In this document: in pieces, positions 11,746 through 22,603 of the stretch
Layout of the letters: each line of letters begins with the position of its first letter
Position numbering within the stretch: the first letter of the stretch is position 1
From: Siphonodentalium dalli
Lineage: Eukaryota > Mollusca > Scaphopoda > Gadilida > Siphonodentaliidae
Assembly (NCBI GenBank): GCA_032622095.1
Contig: CP136061.1
Coordinates: forward strand, 37,765,797 to 37,829,796
Reading direction: 5' to 3'
DNA length: 64,000 nucleotides
The notes under the pieces: model-generated
Told to the model about the DNA's origin: nothing
What the model saw: the letters and a program-made list of their open reading frames with translations, nothing else
Databases searched by the model: none
Position numbers and translations under genes: made by a program

Positions 11746-11809
11746 CAAAAAATAAAACAAACCGAAATTATTTGTGAAAACAGCGCCATGTCTACGCATA
11801 CACACGTGT

Positions 11810-12205
11810 TCTCTTGAAATAGGAATTGTCCTGTTCCGAGCTCATCGTGTAGATTGAAATATCTTCTGAAAAATATTAACTTCAGCAAAAACCCACATAT
11901 ATACCCCGTGCAAAAAAATCCATATACACCTGATATAAATCTGTGCGATAGCCCTAGTATTAGGAATTGACCTGTTTCGGGTTCATCATTCAGATTTCAC
12001 TTCTGAAATGAACTTTAGGTATAGAAACGCCACACATCAGCTGTACGACAGCCCTATATATAGGAGTTGTCTAGAACTTGTCCAGTTTCGGGCTCACTAT
12101 TAAGATTTCTCTGCTGAAATATAGGATCTAAAGCTATAGATACATCCAATATACGAATGTGTGACGGCCCTAGAAATGGGAATTGTCTTGGTTTTGGGCC
12201 AAGCA
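11810..12205. repeat. Degenerate tandem repeat, about 120-130 bp units
   Basis: Three or more units share GGAATTGACCTGTTTCGGG, then a block like CATTCAGATTTC, then CGACAGCCCTA. Units lie near 11815, 11960, 12060 and 12175. They are non-coding, and single-base changes and gaps are common. Confidence 0.65.
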
Positions 12206-12299
12206 AAAAAACAAACAAACAAAAACACGATAAATTTGGAAATGGGAAGTCAGTAAGTAGGCATACCAGCGACTCGAACTTCATTGTTAAATTTAATAC

Positions 12300-13258
12300 A
12301 TTAAAATTGTCTTTCTAGTCAGGTACAGAAACGTTTGTTTCAGATTGATATACGCGACCGATCGTCCAATCCAGGTTAAAGCGATACGATCAAACATGTA
12401 TGAATGATATTATATTTACCAAAACGACACATGTAGTAATTATCAGAGAATATTCAGAGCAGCAGACATTATTTAACTGAGTATAGAAATGTAACTGTTT
12501 TGTTTAACTTAGACCATTTTCAGTGTGCATAAAACTGTGATTCACCGTACGACTGATGAAATGGTATGAGACCGTCGGATTAGTAAGGTCCGACACCGTC
12601 AAACCGACAGTTGTCTTTAACAGTGTATACCAGTGGTGACCGCATGATTGTTCACTCAATGTATTTGTTAATTCGTTGTGAACGAATGGTAACCACAATT
12701 CTTGTTATCAACTTTTCACACATACCATTCATATGTACCTATATGTCCAGATTTTCATGAGATGTTCAAAATTCGACAGAGGTGCGTAAATTACCAATGT
12801 CGGTCCTTCCAAAGGTAATTTTAAATTCTCAAACAAATTGAACAGTGGATTTTTGGTAATCAATCATTCATTTCATCGATATATTTGTAAACCGACCTGG
12901 CTCGGTATTTTTATGTTATTATTTTCTTGTATAAGCATATTATTGTATTGTTCGTTCATTGTACACCGAACAAACATGTTGAATGTTTCTTTGTTGTAGA
13001 CTCTTAATTATTTTAAGGGGAATAGTGTTGCGAAATTCGACTTATGGTCAACGGGAAATATTCAACCGAAATAATTCAATCTAAAGTAACTGGAACCAGA
13101 GGCGGTGAAAGGTTTATACCGGAAACTGAACCGGAACTCTCGGATCGAGAATAACTACGAGATCGGGAGAACAGACAGAACTAAAGCGGAATCTGATGTA
13201 TTGATTTTGCTGTTGCTATTTCCATCCATATTGTATCCATTATAGTCGTGATGTTTCT
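12300..13258. other. No recognisable feature
   Basis: I see no exon-like open frame with splice sites and no clean repeat here. Confidence 0.45.
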
Positions 13259-13286
13259 AAATATATATATATATATATATATATAT
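13259..13286. repeat. (TA)n microsatellite
   Basis: A run of about 14 TA dinucleotides directly abuts the first unit of the following tandem repeat. Confidence 0.95.
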
Positions 13287-13980
13287 ACTAGAAGGTGACC
13301 CGACTTCGTCCGGGCTTTGACCTTGAATTGTCTATTTTGAAGGCCAAGGTCAAGTGGGGTCACGATTTGACCCGTCCAAAACACTGCCCGGACAAAAGTA
13401 CCCGTCGAAATCCATCCGGTTTTACCCGATTTGACCTTGAATTGATCATTTTGAAGGTCAAGGCCGGGGTCACGATTTGACCCGTCCAAAACACAGTGGA
13501 CAAAAGTAACCCTATGTATAAAATTTCGTCGAAATACCATCAAAATTGGCGATTTGACCTTGAATTGACCCGATTTCAAGGTCACGTCGCACGTGCAAAT
13601 GAATATGCTTATGAGACTCCCCATACGAAAGTACCCCCACATACCAAGTTTCATCGAAATCCCGTGATATTCGGGCGTTTGACCTTGAAATGACCCGATT
13701 TCAAGGCCAAGTCGCACGGGCAAATTAATATGCTTATGAGACTCCCCATACGAAAGTACCCCCACATACCAAGTTTAATCGAAATCCCTTGATATTCGGG
13801 CGTTTGACCTTGAAATGACCCGATGTCAAGGTCAAGTCGCACGGGCAAATTAATAGGCCCATGTCACTCCCCGGCCGAAAATACCCACACATACCAAGTT
13901 TCGTCGAAATCGGCTCGGCCGTTTTTGAGTCCATCGATTAGACAGCCACACACACACAGATCTTCCAAAATATATAATAG
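13287..13980. repeat. Dispersed repeat unit 1 of 2 (about 694 bp)
   Basis: The unit begins ACTAGAAGGTGACCCGACTT and ends with a CA-rich stretch and CAGATCTTCCAAAATATATA. Internally it contains sub-repeats of about 124 bases built on TTTGACCTTGAAATGACCCG, a block around CAAATTAATATGCTTATGAG and CACATACCAAGTTTCATCGA. Sequence of this style is common spiralian repeat material. Open frames on both strands are by-products of the sub-repeats. Confidence 0.8.
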
Positions 13981-14683
13981 ACTAGAAGGTGACCCGACTT
14001 CGTCCGGGCTTTGACCTTGAATTGTCCATTTTGAATGTCAAGGTCAAGTGGGGTCACGATTTGACCAGTCCAAAACACTGCCCGGACAAACGTGCCCGTC
14101 GAAATCCATCCGGTTTTACCCAATTTGACCTTGAATTGATCATTTTGAAGGTCAAGGTCAGGTCGGGGTCACGATATGACCCGTCCAAAACAATCAGTGG
14201 ACAAAAGTAACCACACGTATCAAATTTCGTCGAAATCCCATCAAAATTGGCGATTTGACCTTGAAGTTACCCGATTTCAAGGTCAAGGTCACGTCGCACG
14301 GGTAAATGAATATGCTTATGAGACTCCCCATACGAAAGGACACCCACATACCAAGTTTCATCGAAATCCCGTGATATTCGGGCGTTTGACCTTGAAATGA
14401 CCCGATTTCAAGGTCACGTCGCACGGGCAAATTAATAGGCATATGTCACTCCCCGGCCGAACGTATCCCCACATACCAAGTTTCATCGAAATCCCGTGAT
14501 ATTCGGGCGTTTGACCTTGAAATTTCAAGGTCAAGGTCACTACGCACGGACAAATTAATAGGCCCATGCCACACCACGGCCGAAAATACCCCCACATACC
14601 AAGTTTTATCGAAATCGGGTCGGCCGTTTTCGAGTCCATCGCGAACACACACACAGACACAGATCTTCCAAAATATATAATAG
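13981..14683. repeat. Dispersed repeat unit 2 of 2 (about 703 bp)
   Basis: This is a head-to-tail copy of the preceding unit, starting with the same ACTAGAAGGTGACCCGACTT and ending at AAATATATAATAG. Sub-repeat content differs slightly between the two units, including a shortened sub-repeat near 14520. Confidence 0.8.
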
Positions 14684-14989
14684 ATATTCGCGAGTATTAA
14701 CTTTATTATCTTGTTCAAATATTAATATCATTTGTTGTATACCCATTTATTCTTCAGTATTGACCCCTGCTGTCGATGGTTGGTTGATTGTGAAGCGCTA
14801 AATTATTCATATTAATCTGGCTCACACGACCAACTTTTCTTCGTGAGTTTGAACACCTATTAGTATACTTTTCAGTAACAACAATTTTTCCATTGGCTAT
14901 TCCCACCGGAATGCGATCAAACGCAACCATCAAAATGACCTGACGACTGCTAAAACAAACCTTCTACATGTATGTAATAATTATGTAAC

Positions 14990-15980
14990 TGGGATGGTAT
15001 TGCACAGATCTAAAAATTCTTCAAATTGTCGTTTATTTGAACAGATCAAGACAAGGAAGTTGTCAATATTTAGTACATGTAAATACCGCTATAAAATAAA
15101 TCGAATAAATGGCGAACAATATTCTGTGTAGTGTCGGTATTTTGTGGCGATTCTCAGTGGTTCGCAGTGATTCTCAGTGGTTCGCAATGATTCGTGGTGA
15201 GCCCCCAGGATATATATTTTTTCGCTTTAATCGATCCGCTCCACGCATGTTCATTACGCGCGCCGCGTGTATACTAATGTACACCTTCTTGTTTCTCCTG
15301 GGCGCTGCCATAGCGCTGGGGGTTATATTTATAGAATGTTAATTATTGGAACGCATTAAAAGTTGTAGTGCGACCCGAGGCCGATCTGTGGTGCGACCCC
15401 GAGCCCGGTAAAAAGGAGTAGTCGAGAATTTCAATTTCGTTTATTGGCGTTTACAGTATGTCAATAATGTTGATTTTTGGTTTGTGATAAGCTATGCCAA
15501 TTACAAATAAGAGAAATGAAAAAGAGTCTATAATTACAATCGTGGGTATATAATATATGATCTTGAGTGCGTTACCATTTCTGACTATGGCTTTCGTGTA
15601 CTGTGCACCGCGATAACAATATCACTGTGAATCCCGGTGATCAACAGCGGGCTTAGCGGGGTCCCCGGCGTATCGCAGACTCTTTACAGACTGTATATTC
15701 GCTGTGATTTCTACTCATCGACCGTAAAGCCTTATTTTAAAGCAATATCATATGTCTTTAAATGGAACGTCATTTGAATGGTCTGATCGATCGGTAAAAA
15801 CAGACGTAAGAACCGAATATACCCGAACAATATATATATATATTTAAGAGGGAGGTTTGGAAATCGTTCAGTCAACAAATATATCAACATATCCAGTTGA
15901 ACAAGAGTGTGGCTGGAACGCGTATATTAAATCTGTTTTGGGGGATGAAATGGAATTAATGGGAGAGGGGTACACATAAG
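14990..15980 (+). repeat. Dispersed element, copy A, with one 57-bp unit
   Basis: This shares sequence in the same order with 62528-63250: TAACTGGGATGGTATTGCA at the left, a GATTCTCAGTGGTTCGCAGT minisatellite (two units here, 15150-15200), TGCACCGCGATAA, GGGCTTAGCGGGGTC, CGACCGTAAAGC and ATACCCGAACAATA. Near 15848-15910 lies a single copy of the 57-bp unit amplified at 63184-64000. Its frame continues to a TAA near 15979. Function unknown. Confidence 0.7.
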
Positions 15981-16081
15981 TGAGTCAGCACTTGTCCTCC
16001 AATCCCATTGTCTGTATAAAAAAATGTATGTGTTATATATCATGTGTTATATAAATTAGACAAATAAATATATTTAAACAA

Positions 16082-16337
16082 ATGGAATTAATAATTTTAC
16101 TTCTGACCTGTTATTGCATGCGAGTGCCCCTAGTGGCAGCCATGTGGTATGGCCCTGGAACGCTCTTCGTAAAAGGAGACGGATCATTGGACACAACTGC
16201 AATTATTTATGCTGTTGAGGCCAGTTCCGATATCATGTGTGCCGCGGATTGCCAGCAGAATGGAATATGCATGTCGTTTTTCTACAATGGCACATGGTTT
16301 TTAATCACCGACAAATCTGGGGGATTTGTTGATCCAG
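16082..16337 (+). CDS. First coding exon of a secreted PAN/apple-like protein (partial)
   Basis: The open frame starts at ATG 16082 in a favourable context (AACAAATGG). The first 20 residues look like a signal peptide (hydrophobic LIILLLTCYC core, likely cleavage after VPLVAA). The mature part contains C53, C57 and C63 in the arrangement CAADCQQNGICMSFFYN, which resembles the opening of a PAN/apple domain, an extracellular adhesion or binding module. The exon ends at 16337 (GATCCAG) before a strong donor, GTAAGT, giving a phase-1 intron as is usual for extracellular modules. No second exon was recognised downstream within the minisatellite-rich intron. A full PAN domain cannot be confirmed from this fragment. 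Confidence 0.65.
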
Positions 16338-16479
16338 GTAAGTAATCAAATGTTAATTTTGTAGACAAGGAATTACTTTGAACCATTAACAATGGGTGAA
16401 CACTCTATTAACATATGGCATAGGGCATCGATGCCCTATCATCCCACCCTATCACCCATATAATTATAGACAATAAATA

Positions 16480-17760
16480 TCTAATAGTGCCATTATTTCT
16501 GTTGGACATATCATGATGTCACCAGCGTTAGTTTTCTCCAATCTTCCACATTATTTAAAATGCACATGTTCTATGTTCAGGACACCTTATAAGTATGTGA
16601 TGATAGCAGGTGCGAATGAAGTGTATGTGTGAGACTGTGTGCGAATGAATTGTATGTGTGAGACTGTGTGCTGAATGAAGTGTATGTGTGAGACTGTGTG
16701 CGAATGAAGTGTATGTGTGAGACTGTGCGAATGAAGTGTATGTGTGAGAATGAAGTGTATGTGTGAGACTGTGTGCGAATGAAGTGTATGTGTGAGACTG
16801 TGTGCGAATGAAGTGTATGTGTGTGTGAGAATGAAGTGTATGTGTGAGACTGTGTGCGAATGAAGTGTATGTGTGAGACTGTGCGAATGAAGTGTATGTG
16901 TGCGAATGAAGTGTATGTGTGAGACTGTGTGCGAATGAATTGTATGTGTGAGACTGTGTGCTGAATGAAGTGTATGTGTGAGACTGTGTGCGAATGAAGT
17001 GTATGTGTGAGACTGTGCGAATGAAGTGTATGTGTGAGAATGAAGTGTATGTGTGAGACTGTGTGCGAATGAAGTGTATGTGTGAGACTGTGTGCGAATG
17101 AAGTGTATGTGTGTGTGTGAGAATGAAGTGTATGTGTGAGACTGTGCGAATGAAGTGTATGTGTGAGACTGTGCGAATGAAGTGTATGTGTGCGAATGAA
17201 GTGTATGTGTGAGACTGTGTGCGAATGAAGTATATGTGCGAGACTGTGTGCGAATGAAGTGTATGTGTGAGACTGTGCGAATGAAGTGTATGTGTGAGAC
17301 TGTGTGCGAATGAAGTGCATGTGTGAGACTGTGCGCTTGCAATTGTGTGTATAGTTCTCCTACCTTACTTTGAAATATCTGATGCTAAGTTATATGTGTG
17401 ATACTCGTTGTATGTTTTGTTGTGCAATAACAGAATTGAAACAATTGAAGAACCATTTTATTCAAGTTTTAAACGGACATGGCTCATTCGAGCTTCCATA
17501 ATTTAGGAGGAATAGGAATAATAAGATTATTTTACAAACACACGAAATATTGATATACCAGCTTCATATGCTCTGAAAAATAAATATCTAATTGTGCCGT
17601 TTTATCTGTTTGAGATATCGTTGTTGTTACCAGCGTTAATTATATCGTGGATCGTTCCCAATCTTCCATATTATTTCAAATACACATGTTCTATGTCCAT
17701 GACACCTTATAGATGATGATACCAGGAGCGAATGACGCGGATGTGTTGAGACTGTGAAAC
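16480..17760. repeat. Duplicated flank surrounding a minisatellite
   Basis: About 130 bases at 16480-16625 (TATCTAATAGTGCCATTATT ... ACACATGTTCTATGT ... GACACCTTATA) recur, diverged, at 17578-17755 in the same orientation. The minisatellite at 16610-17335 lies between them, so it probably grew inside a tandemly duplicated segment. The whole lies just downstream of the donor of the preceding exon, presumably in its intron. Confidence 0.65.
16610..17335. repeat. Minisatellite, 25-29 bp units with a higher-order repeat
   Basis: Units of the form GTGTATGTGTGAGACTGTGT then GCGAATGAA (29 bp) alternate with shorter variants lacking a few bases. A run of variants including GCGAATGAATTGTATGTG and GTGTGCTGAATGAAG occurs near 16640 and again about 290 bases later, so there is a higher-order repeat of about 290 bp. 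Minus-strand open frames of about 250 codons (His/Thr/Ser-rich) exist in two frames at once and are artefacts. Confidence 0.9.
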
Positions 17761-18243
17761 CAAAGGACAAAAAACTGACATTTAATGTTGAACACTGGGC
17801 AGATTAAAATAACGAAACAGTATTATCTAAATATCTTGGAATGGCATTTAGTAGCAACGACTCTTTTGTCGAAGAAACACAAAATACGATACCAACAAGC
17901 AAAGCGCGCACTGTTCATCCTTATATCGAAGATGCGAACGACGAACCTCCTTTTAAAATGCGTTCTCGAACTCCAACAAATATCTATTGCTCCGATATTG
18001 ACTTAATATGGAGCAGAAATTCGGTGTTTTGGGAAAGACATTATACAGCGATTGGAAGTATGCTTCTATAAATATATGCTCAAAGAAAAAAGGTTCAGTA
18101 TTTCCAGTCACGTTGGAAATCAGACATCAGATGTTGAATCATTGGGGTCACTTAGTGAGTGGAAGTCGAAACAAGATCGCATATACTCTATACTGAAGCT
18201 GTGTAATAGGTACAACCAAGGTGACAGATATGTTAATAATAAA

Positions 18244-19072
18244 ACGAACTAGGGCTAAATAATCTCCCAACTACATGGAACTATTCAGCGAGTCTACAAA
18301 AGAGAAACTTCCAGATCTGTATATTCAAAGCTGGTGGCAAACATTGTATTCATCAGATAAGTATATTACCTGGTGTATCGATACACCAAAACAATCTATT
18401 GTCGAAATTGCAAACGAACGATTCTATAACTTTTTTTAAATTTCGTGCACGAAATCATCGCTTACCAATAGAAACAGTAGACTGGAAAGATTTACCGGAT
18501 AATTAAACAAATTCAAGTTCTGCGACAAGGACGCTCCATGCGAGGACGAAAACATATATAAAAATATTACTACACTCACATCTTCAACTGGAAATTATCG
18601 GAGCTATTTAATAATCCAAAATCGAAGGTGATGCGTATAATCTGCAAATTAATCTCTCAAAAAAACAAAACAAGTTGTACTATAATAAATAATATAAACA
18701 CAACGAGTATGGAAATGAACCCTAAATGAATACCTCTCTACCCGTAAACATTCCCCATACGGCATACCCCTCCATCCCCCGATACAACATCCCTCACCAG
18801 AAGCATTTACTAAATTAATACATCGTTATACGTCGTTAATCGATGGATTTGTAGCGGTGCGTGCCCGTTGTGAAGTATGCCAAATTTTATCGGTGCATCC
18901 TCTTATCCCCAACCCCACCCTGGCAGGTGGCATGGAATATACATTTGGCTCTATTTGCAAGTTTTGTTATTATTGGGAAGGGCAGCCAGTGTATACTATT
19001 GTTGTATTTTTCTTAAAATGCCATTGTATAATTGTGAGGAGAAATAAAAGTATTTTTATTTGTATTTGGTAG
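18244..19072 (+). pseudogene. LINE retrotransposon ORF C-terminus and 3' tail, decayed
   Basis: Plus-strand sequence near 18262-18510 reads, across stops, MELFSESTKEKLPDLYIQSW, then FKFRARNHRLPIET, DWKDLPDN and, after a frame change, FCDKDAPCEDE. A basic stretch followed by ...H+LPIETG... and a Cys-rich segment is the usual C-terminus of LINE ORF2 proteins (reverse transcriptase plus zinc-knuckle tail). The block ends in a 3' tail with AATAAAAG and TTTTTATTTGTATTTGG near 19045-19072. It is related to the fragment at 60295-60466. Upstream limits are uncertain; further relic may extend back to 17785. Confidence 0.5.
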
Positions 19073-19378
19073 ATCATCGTGTCAGTTGCTAGGGCGTACC
19101 ACGACATTATTATTTTAATAGTGAAGTAAGACCACTTTCCCTATGAAAACACTGACACCGGAAATCAAAGTTTTGCGAAAACGTTACGAAAATCCCGGTT
19201 AAAATAAGCTGAACTTCATGATAAAATTCAGTTTGGCTACCACAAGAATGGCTACATATGGGCTAAGCTGCTAATTCATCCTATGAATAAAATCCCACTG
19301 TTTCGATTTTGTATAATTGTTGTGTGTCTTCTGTAAATCGAAAATATGTCTTTGCTACCTTTTCGAATAGGACCGACA

Positions 19379-19878
19379 TTAACGCTTTCAGTGCCAAGTC
19401 CGATTTTGTTTATCAACCCATATACCCTGTGCCAATGCATTCTCTTGTATATGCGAGTCGACCATAGGTCGCCTCGCATATGTAAGAGAATGCATTGGCC
19501 TAACAATTTTTCATCCTTTGTTATTATGTTTTACATTTTTATTACAATTTTAATATTTTTTTCTTATATTCTTTAACTCTTTCAGTGCAAGACTTATTTT
19601 GTAGGTTTAGTGCCAGGGAATCTTACGTTTTTCATGGGCATCAAAATTATTACTATGAGTACATGGTGATAGTTTTGAGTTATGACATGCCCCTAAGGTT
19701 TTATCCAATTTGTTTTTACATTCGCTATAGCATGCTTAAGCATACCCAAACAAAATTCAACCCCCAAAAAAATCTTAAAATAATAATTATTTTTTTAGGG
19801 CTGATTTTATCGGCCCTGGCACTCTACAGACTGTAAATTAGGGTTGATGAGATCGGCACATGGCACTGAAAGAGTTAA
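19379..19878. mobile_element. TTAA-flanked element, copy 3, with one palindrome
   Basis: Tips are TTAACGCTTTCAGTGCC (19379-19395) and, inverted, GGCACTGAAAGAGTTAA (19862-19878), 16 of 17 matching and including TTAA. The palindrome at 19426-19503 (CCAATGCATTCTCTTGTATA, then the CGACC/GGTCG loop) is the one found in the copies at 3318 and 6010. An internal second start, TTAACTCTTTCAGTGC, lies near 19574, so a related element may have inserted within it. No transposase is present. Confidence 0.75.
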
Positions 19879-19966
19879 TGTGATGTTGGTCTACGACAAC
19901 AATGAAGCTAATCGTGTGGCTTAAAGCTGCCAAATTTGTGCCGTTCGAGTCAGGGATGGGGTGGGG

Positions 19967-22603
19967 ACTGGGAAACAAAATTCATGTATATAATAATATC
20001 GCATTTTCTCCATAATACGAGGAATCTATAATAATGTGGATAAAGTTGACCAAGTGACACCGTGTAGGACAGTGATAGGAGGGCAACATGATTAATAAAC
20101 AATATTTATGTGTCGCCGATGTCTTAAATGGATCTATATACTGTAGTAGAAATATCCACGAAAAGAGTAATTAGTTGTGTGGTGTTAGGTTTCAATGCTT
20201 GGGTCAGTGGAGGGCACCATAATTGGCGTGGTTCAAAGGTGGCTGATCGGCCGTTGGGGTGGAACATTATAGTGGAATCAGCATTGATAAAGATGTGTGT
20301 TTCAGCAATTTAATTCAAATTGATATTGGGCATCCACACGATACGAGGAGACTAAACGTGTGGTTCGAAAATTCTAAAAGTGGCACCCTTTTGAGTTTAT
20401 AAATAGGGATGGGTTTCGGCACCAAAACGAAAGTTCCAATAGAAAAACATGAAGTATTTTATAGATATAAGAAATATAATGGTGTAGTTCAAATTTAAAG
20501 TGCACCATTCGGATAACAAACATTGATAACCAATTTTCGCCGATTTTCCCAAAAGCTTATATATAGTCGGCTCAAGATACGAGAATTAAAATAGTGTAGA
20601 TTAAAGTTCCCAGATTGTTGCTGTCCAATTCGGGAATGGAGGTAAGATAAGGTGCACCAACAATGCTATAAAGTGTCACCGACTTAACTAAAGTTATATA
20701 TAAACGTCGATGGTGCTGCGCATGCGTATACTGGTATAGTTTAAATATTCCGTAGTATCAGTCAGGGGTATGGCACCATCCAAGTTAGGTATACGGACTC
20801 ATCTTAGTAATTAGCTAATTTACAAAGAATGCGCAACCATTCAACCAAATTATTAGATGCATATGTTGGTAAATGGAAAGTCAACCAACTTATATATAGT
20901 CATGTCCATGATTCGACGTACATGTATTTATTGAATCATATAGTGTTTCAATATTCCTAATTGACTGGTCCGAGTCAGGGGTACGGACACCATAATAGTT
21001 AGTGTGATGGCCGAATCTTTGGCATTGCGAAATTATTCAGCCAACTTAAAGAGACATTTGATGAGGAAAACAATAATTATGCACAAGGCCATATACCCTA
21101 AATGTCCTCTGTATATATCTTTACAAATTCCTAGAAGAGTTTCAGAAATTAGTGATTACTCACTAAGGGATGGTGATGATATTTCCAAATAGTTCACCAA
21201 TCCATTAAAGAGCTATCTAAACTCATGTTTTCCTTCTGGTATTGAATTATGGAATTTCTCAAGTCAAATAATACGTTCATGTAGCTCGATTTCACAAATT
21301 AAAACTACTTGTTTCCATTTCTGATTGCAAAACATTTAATGAATATGAATGACACATGCATTTATTGTCTTTTGTTTGACTGTTTCGGGTTTATAAATCA
21401 TAGTATAACTTCCTGGTGAAGTGTTAATTATTTTGAGAAGAATCCATTTACAATGGACAATCATTTACTAACTATTTATATTCTCATATATCGATGAGAT
21501 GGATTATAAATCATACAATATCAATATCCTATTTATTTTTAATCTCATCAGTCCAATAAAAATTTACTTTGACAATAACTTTGGAATATTACTTCAGAAA
21601 GAAAAGGACAAACATGACTCAGTTTCTCCCTATGCTGATACAGGAGTATGAGAATGGCTTGTGTTCATCGAAGTGTGAAGAAAATAAAAATAAAATCTAA
21701 GAGATTGCAGAAAAGACGCCTAGATTGGAAGAGCACCATATCAAAGTAGACTAATTTAAATTAGATCGATTTTCTTTGAGATAAAATTTGAATATGTATT
21801 CATAATTTAACATCACTATTGGCTTATTTCACTATTTTATTGTATACATGTGTTTATTTATATACATTGACATATTATGTCCATTCAAGCTTGCTCCAAA
21901 TTGAGTACATACAGCTCAATGTGCCATTTTGATCGATTAGAAATGAGAATATGTTCACGCTCACTGAATTAAGCACATTTGAAGCAATGAACACTCATAC
22001 TGAGTCCGTGCTTCCATAAATCTGATAAGTGTTATATAAAGTATCTACAAGTCGTCCCCAGATTATAGCAGAATTTATAAAATGAGCCCAGTAAATTAGG
22101 TCAAGACATAATTTCTTGGTCTCGTTTGTAAATTCCACTATAAACAGGGAACGAGTTGCAGATTCTATTTATTTTTTACATGATCCAAAATCTCGATAAA
22201 CATACTTAAATCAACAACTGGGATGTGAAATTTACATCAGCTTCTCAAAGGCCTGCGATGGCTTTTCATTTAACTATGTGTTGTTTGCCATGTAAAGAAA
22301 TAGTCCCAGATAATCATAAATAAACTCTTTGACGTATTTAAGATGTTTTTCGGTCAATATCGCGAGTAACTGACATTGAAATGAATTACAATCTGTCAGA
22401 ACATCACAAAGCTAAATTAAAACAAAGAATGGGACTCTAAATGTATCTGGAAGGTCTGAAAATGACACTTGATGCCGCTTTCGATCAGCAAAATTGTAAT
22501 TCCATAGATGATCAGAGGGCGTGAATAATATATGCAGTTATATGGTTTGATAATAAGACAAATATCACAATAGACCTTAGACTATACTCTTTCCCTTCAC
22601 AGA
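19967..22603. repeat. 2.6 kb tandem duplication, copy 1
   Basis: From ACTGGGAAACAAAATTCATG (19967) to CCCTTCACAG (22603) this segment is repeated immediately downstream with only scattered substitutions and small gaps. This copy is 42 bp shorter. Several of its gaps lie at short micro-repeats, for example near 20457 where the second copy has an extra TGTCACATTT-like stretch. The unit contains a decayed LINE coding fragment and is otherwise non-coding. Confidence 0.95.
21004..21360 (+). pseudogene. LINE ORF2 C-terminal relic (duplication copy 1)
   Basis: Reading on the plus strand from about 21060: CPLYISLQIPRRVSEISDYS, LRDGDDISK, a stop, then KSYLNSCFPSGIELWNFSS. The order ...P..+VS...YSLR......+..Y+.SF.PS.I.LWN... 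is typical of the C-terminal part of many LINE ORF2 proteins. An in-frame TAG (21190-21192) and loss of downstream frame show it is dead. It is carried passively by the tandem duplication. Confidence 0.55.

Noticed and set aside
13181-14718. Many short frames on both strands
   Set aside because: All lie in the two tandem units of about 700 bp and repeat with the sub-units; no independent coding evidence.
16577-17342. Two minus-strand His/Thr/Ser-rich frames of about 250 codons
   Set aside because: They are translations of the 29-bp minisatellite in two frames, with no start context or non-repeat domain.
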